A stretch of 64,000 nucleotides of DNA from Anaerolineae bacterium (GTDB lineage: Bacteria > Chloroflexota > Anaerolineae > Aggregatilineales > Phototrophicaceae): contig JALHQT010000006.1 in the NCBI GenBank assembly GCA_022841825.1, positions 124,001 to 188,000 of the forward strand. Reading direction: 5' to 3'. The notes under the pieces are model-generated. The model searched no databases. It was not told the origin of the DNA and worked only from the letters and a program-made list of their open reading frames with translations. Of the stretch, positions 60,751 to 64,000 are shown in pieces; position 1 is the stretch's first letter; each line of letters starts with the position of its first letter. The position numbers were made by a program, and so were the translations under genes.

Positions 60751-61836
60751 ATGGCTCAAAGCACTTCGCAGGCTATCACTGCCGGCAAAGCCGTACAGAC
60801 CCAGCAAAACGCAAAGCTTGAAGAAAGCCTCGCGGGTTGGACATTCATGCTGCCCGCCGCCGCGATCCTGCTGCTCTTCATGATCGTGCCGCTGCTGGTC
60901 GCAGGATATTTTAGCCTCACCGACTGGAACGGGCGTACCCCCCTCACCAATGCCAACGCCTACGAGCTGGTCGGGCTGCGCAACTATCAGCAGCTCCTCG
61001 TAGATGGACGCCGCGTCTCGGATTTCTATAACGCGCTCAAAAACACCATGTATTATGCGCTTGGCGTCGTCCCCACCCAAACGGCGCTCGCGCTGGTGCT
61101 CGCCGTGATCGTCAACCAGAAGTGGATGAAGTTCCGGGGCTTCTTCCGCACGGCGTACTACTTCCCATCCATCACGTCTTCCATCGTCGTCTCGATGATC
61201 TTCCTGTTCATGTTCTCCGCCACAGGTCCCATCAACGGATTGATCAGCGCGATTTTTCCCAGCTATGACCCCATCACCTGGCTCTCCGACAATCGCGGGG
61301 TGATACACAATTTCCTGGGATTGTTCAGCCTGAACGCCGACAGCTTCCCCTTCCTGCGCGACACGGAATTATTCCGTATTCCGCTCTGGGAATGGCTGAG
61401 TGGACCAAGCGTCTCGATGGCGACAATCATGGTGCTGGCGATCTGGACGACCATCGGCACGATGATGGTGATCTATCTGGCAGCGCTGCAAAACATCCCC
61501 GGGCAGGTCTACGAAGCGGCATTTGTCGATGGCGCGACCAACTGGCAGGCATTCCGACACATCACGGTCCCTCTGCTGGCTCCCACGACATTCTTTGTGA
61601 TCACGCTGGGGCTAATCGGCACCTTCCAGGTCTTTGACCAGATCTATGTGCTGCGGAATGACACCACGCGCGACAGTGTGATGAGCGTCGCCTATCTGGT
61701 GTACGATTATGCGTTCGGCTCGCTCAACGACCCACGCATGGATCGCGCGACCGCGACGGCGATCACCCTGTTTATCATCATCTTCGTCGCCACGATCATT
61801 CAGCGCCGCGTCACCGGCGGCGACCAGGCGAAATAA
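60751..61836 (+). CDS. ABC sugar permease, MalF type
   Basis: A 361-residue membrane protein. The first helix is FMLPAAAILLLFMIVPLLVA, further helices lie about 105-130, 145-165, 230-255, 275-300 and 330-350. The EAA loop reads YEAAFVDGATNWQAFRHI with PLLAP after it, and contacts the ATPase. No ATPase gene is in this cluster, so it probably shares a general MsmK/UgpC-type ATPase encoded elsewhere. Confidence 0.92.
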   Translation: MAQSTSQAITAGKAVQTQQNAKLEESLAGWTFMLPAAAILLLFMIVPLLVAGYFSLTDWNGRTPLTNANAYELVGLRNYQQLLVDGRRVSDFYNALKNTMYYALGVVPTQTALALVLAVIVNQKWMKFRGFFRTAYYFPSITSSIVVSMIFLFMFSATGPINGLISAIFPSYDPITWLSDNRGVIHNFLGLFSLNADSFPFLRDTELFRIPLWEWLSGPSVSMATIMVLAIWTTIGTMMVIYLAALQNIPGQVYEAAFVDGATNWQAFRHITVPLLAPTTFFVITLGLIGTFQVFDQIYVLRNDTTRDSVMSVAYLVYDYAFGSLNDPRMDRATATAITLFIIIFVATIIQRRVTGGDQAK

Positions 61837-61850
61837 AGGAGGCACATGCC

Positions 61851-62843
61851 ATGACCACAGCCACAATCAAGCCCGGCGGTGCCTCTTTTGAGGCGCAGCA
61901 AGGCTCGCTATCGGGCTTTCGCCGCATCCTCGCCATCCTCGGCTTCGCGACGCTGATCCTGGTGGCGATCATTCAGGTGGCGCCGTTTGTGCTCACGATT
62001 GCCAATTCCTTCAAGTGCGATCCGGCGATCACCGATGCCCCTGGCGCGTTCCTTCCGTCTCCACCCGGCGTCACCTGCCAGACGACGAACGCCGCAGGGG
62101 AACGCCAGGTGCTTTCTGCCAGCGACCAGACGGAAGGCGCGTTCTTTAACCCATCAACCGATGGTTACAGCGCAATTCTGAGCGGGACAACCCAAAGCAA
62201 CAACCTGCCCCGCTGGCTCATCAACACCGTCATCTATTCGGTCACCGTGATGATTGGTCGCCTGATTTTTGACTCGATGGCGGGCTATGCCCTGGCACGG
62301 CTCAAGTTTCCAGGCAATCGTATCCTGTTCTTCATCGTCCTCGGCGTGTTGATGATCCCCGGCGTGGTGCTGCTCATCCCGCGTTTCCTGCTCCTCAACC
62401 AGCTTGGAATGCTCAACAGCTATCACGGGTATTTCCTGGTGTTGGCGGCGGATGCCTTTGGCATCATTCTGATGAAGCAGTTCTTCGAGGCAATCCCCAA
62501 GGAAATTGAGGAAGCGGCGCTCGTGGATGGTGCCAACCGCTTTGTGACGTTCTTCCGCGTCATCCTGCCGATGGCAACCCCTGCGTTGATCGCGCTGGCG
62601 ATCTTTAGCTTCCAGGGGCAGTGGAACAACTTCATGGACGCGCTGATCATCGTCGGGACGAAGCCTGAAATGTTCAACCTGGCGATGGGCTTAACCGTAC
62701 TCCAGGGTTCGGGGCAGGATGTGCAGTATGACCTCGTCCTCGCAGGCGCAGTCATCACCACGCTGCCGATGGCGGTCATCTTCTTCATGTTCCAGCGCTA
62801 CTTCGTCGAAGGTGTCAATTACTCCGGCTTGGCGGGGCAGTAG
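61851..62843 (+). CDS. ABC sugar permease, MalG type
   Basis: A 330-residue inner-membrane subunit. An N-terminal helix (RRILAILGFATLILVAIIQV) is followed by an unusually long outside loop of about 75 residues, then five helices. The EAA loop reads IEEAALVDGANRFVTFFRVI. It pairs with the MalF-type subunit to form the channel. The start is 15 bp after the upstream stop with AAGGAGG before it. The next gene starts 5 bp after its stop. Confidence 0.92.
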   Translation: MTTATIKPGGASFEAQQGSLSGFRRILAILGFATLILVAIIQVAPFVLTIANSFKCDPAITDAPGAFLPSPPGVTCQTTNAAGERQVLSASDQTEGAFFNPSTDGYSAILSGTTQSNNLPRWLINTVIYSVTVMIGRLIFDSMAGYALARLKFPGNRILFFIVLGVLMIPGVVLLIPRFLLLNQLGMLNSYHGYFLVLAADAFGIILMKQFFEAIPKEIEEAALVDGANRFVTFFRVILPMATPALIALAIFSFQGQWNNFMDALIIVGTKPEMFNLAMGLTVLQGSGQDVQYDLVLAGAVITTLPMAVIFFMFQRYFVEGVNYSGLAGQ

Positions 62844-62847
62844 CAGC

Positions 62848-63510
62848 ATGATCGCGGGGCTGCGGGCGGGCATTCGGGGTCTCGCCCATCTTGGGCGGCG
62901 CAGCTACCTGTATGTGTGGGCGAACCTGTTCTGGGTCTTCTTCACCCTGCTCATCGTGACAGCGCCGGCTGCCTGGGCAGGGCTGGTGCGTCTGGGCTTC
63001 GTCGCCCACCGCGAGCCGCTGGTCACCCTGGATGACTTCTGGCGCGGCTTCCGCGAAACCTGGCGCATCAGCATCGTCCTCGCCCCGGTCAATGCGGTCG
63101 CTCTGGTCGTCACGATCAGCAATCTCATCAGCTACGCGCCGGAGACCGGGCTGGGATTCGTCATCCTGCGCATCATCTGGCTGGGGTCGCTGCTGCTCTG
63201 GCTGATCTGCCAGTACTTCGCCTGGGTCTTCTATTTCGCGATGGAGCGACCGTCGTTCAGGGGTGCCCTGCGAAACGCCGGGGTGATGATCCTGAGCAAT
63301 CCGCTGTTCACCCTGGGCTTGCTGCTTGTCCTGTTCGTCGTCATGACGATCTGCACCATCCTTCCCGCCGCGTGGTTTCTCATCGGCGGGGCTGCGATGT
63401 CGGCAATCGCCAACAGCGCGGTGCAGGACAGGCTGCGGGCAGCCGGGCTGGAAGCGCCTGCGACGTTGGACGAAGGCGCAGTTGTAGATCCGTCTTTTTC
63501 CGACATTTAG
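62848..63510 (+). CDS. YesL/DUF624-like membrane protein
   Basis: A 220-residue membrane protein. The ATG at 62848 follows the MalG stop by 4 bp, so an upstream in-frame extension within malG is not used. Six hydrophobic segments are visible, among them YLYVWANLFWVFFTLLIVTA, IILRIIWLGSLLLWLICQYF-like and LFTLGLLLVLFVVMTICTIL. DUF624 (YesL) proteins are often found in bacterial sugar-utilisation operons and their molecular role is not known. Its position suggests help in uptake or sensing of the same sugar. Confidence 0.82.
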   Translation: MIAGLRAGIRGLAHLGRRSYLYVWANLFWVFFTLLIVTAPAAWAGLVRLGFVAHREPLVTLDDFWRGFRETWRISIVLAPVNAVALVVTISNLISYAPETGLGFVILRIIWLGSLLLWLICQYFAWVFYFAMERPSFRGALRNAGVMILSNPLFTLGLLLVLFVVMTICTILPAAWFLIGGAAMSAIANSAVQDRLRAAGLEAPATLDEGAVVDPSFSDI

Positions 63511-63521
63511 GCGCGTGTCCA

Positions 63522-63550
63522 TTGACATTTTCGTAAGCAAACGCTATAGA
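63522..63550 (+). promoter_or_regulatory. Strong sigma70-type promoter for lacI
   Basis: TTGACA (63522-63527), 17-bp spacer, TATAGA (63545-63550). The start site would be near 63557, only about 5 nt before the ATG. Confidence 0.8.
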
Positions 63551-63561
63551 TTTGAGCCGCC

Positions 63562-64000
63562 ATGATGAAGAACACGACACCAACTATCAAGGATGTCGCA
63601 CGCGAAGCAGGCGTCTCAATCGCCACTGTCTCGTATGTGCTGAACAACAAAAAATCAGCCGTCAGCGAGGCAACACGTCAGCGCGTCCTCGACGCCGTCA
63701 CCCGATTGGGGTACACGCGCAATATTACCGCGCGCAATCTGCGCTCCAGTGAGACGCGGCTGATTGGCTATGCCTGGATGGAAGTCAAGGATGCGCGTCC
63801 CAATACGATCCTGGAGCACTTCGCCTATCACCTGGCGCGCGAGGCGTGGGCAGCCGGCTATCACCTGCTGACCTTCACTTACCCTCAGCACGATCCGATT
63901 CCGGTTTACGACGAGCTGGTCAAAACCGGACGAGTTGATGCTTTTGTCGTCGCCGGAACCCGCATCGAAGACCCGCGCATCCGCTATTTCCTCAAGCATG
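63562..64000 (+). CDS. LacI-family regulator, N-terminal part (cut by window end)
   Basis: The frame opens at ATG 63562 (a second ATG follows) and runs to the window end without a stop; the C-terminus is outside. The N-terminal helix-turn-helix is TIKDVAREAGVSIATVSYVL with the hinge TRNITARNLRSS. The start of the ligand domain (RLIGYAWMEVKD, DAFVVAGTRIEDPRI) follows. It is in the right place to be the repressor of the GH65 disaccharide operon. Confidence 0.9.
   Translation, partial: MMKNTTPTIKDVAREAGVSIATVSYVLNNKKSAVSEATRQRVLDAVTRLGYTRNITARNLRSSETRLIGYAWMEVKDARPNTILEHFAYHLAREAWAAGYHLLTFTYPQHDPIPVYDELVKTGRVDAFVVAGTRIEDPRIRYFLKH

Overview
The window is about 60% G+C with densely packed genes, overlapping start and stop codons and sigma70-type promoters. 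The gene set includes a Thermus-length EF-Ts, a ClpC with a UVR-type linker, a Flp-type pilin, LysM and PPC secreted proteins, a MecA_N-type lipoprotein PBP, GAF-rich histidine kinases and rbs/mal-type ABC importers. This, with scattered hairpin repeats (GTAGGGGC..., CTCACCCC..., AACCGCnAAGnCGC types), suggests a free-living heterotroph of the Chloroflexota, probably Anaerolineae-like. That placement is inference, because the window has no rRNA. I see no phage, transposase, CRISPR array or recognisable defence island.

Layout. 1-10.2 kb: end of an R3H nucleic-acid-binding protein, a LysM lipoprotein, a membrane sensor-domain protein, three overlapping GT4-type glycosyltransferases, and a convergent GNAT / CorC-like / response regulator / histidine kinase run. 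10.4-20.7 kb: a Flp-type pilin, an FGE-like surface protein, a MaoC hydratase, a large triple-GAF histidine kinase, a lipoprotein penicillin-binding protein and a secreted HEFNH metallopeptidase with PPC repeats. 20.8-29.8 kb: clpC, sixA, galE, an MscS channel and a Uma2 nuclease on the minus strand, then rsmG and an AlkA-type glycosylase, a STAS-like protein and a LysM protein. 29.9-35.4 kb: rpsB-tsf and pyrH with promoter, leader and terminators, an isocitrate/isopropylmalate dehydrogenase relative, a second STAS-like protein and adenosine deaminase. 35.4-46.4 kb: a TetR/lactonase divergent pair, metH with an unknown coupled gene, a truncated Uma2, a cNMP-DUF1003 protein, a sortase, a VOC gene fossil and a P1B-type metal ATPase.

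46.4-64 kb is mainly sugar and polyol metabolism. A LacI-regulated rbs-type ABC operon ends in a binding protein made of two near-identical domains in tandem. It diverges from a single-chain GlpA-GlpB fusion. After a zinc-ribbon protein, a CcdA protein and tRNA-Gly(GCC) comes a disaccharide operon: GH65 phosphorylase, binding protein, two permeases, YesL-like protein and a LacI regulator cut by the window edge. In this operon the sugar is probably imported intact and split by phosphorolysis.

The most unusual features are the tandem binding protein (951-bp DNA repeat), the GlpA-GlpB fusion whose joint is built from two intergenic repeat types, a similar in-frame repeat inside metH, and the repeat families themselves. 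I could not identify with confidence a wholly new multi-gene system.
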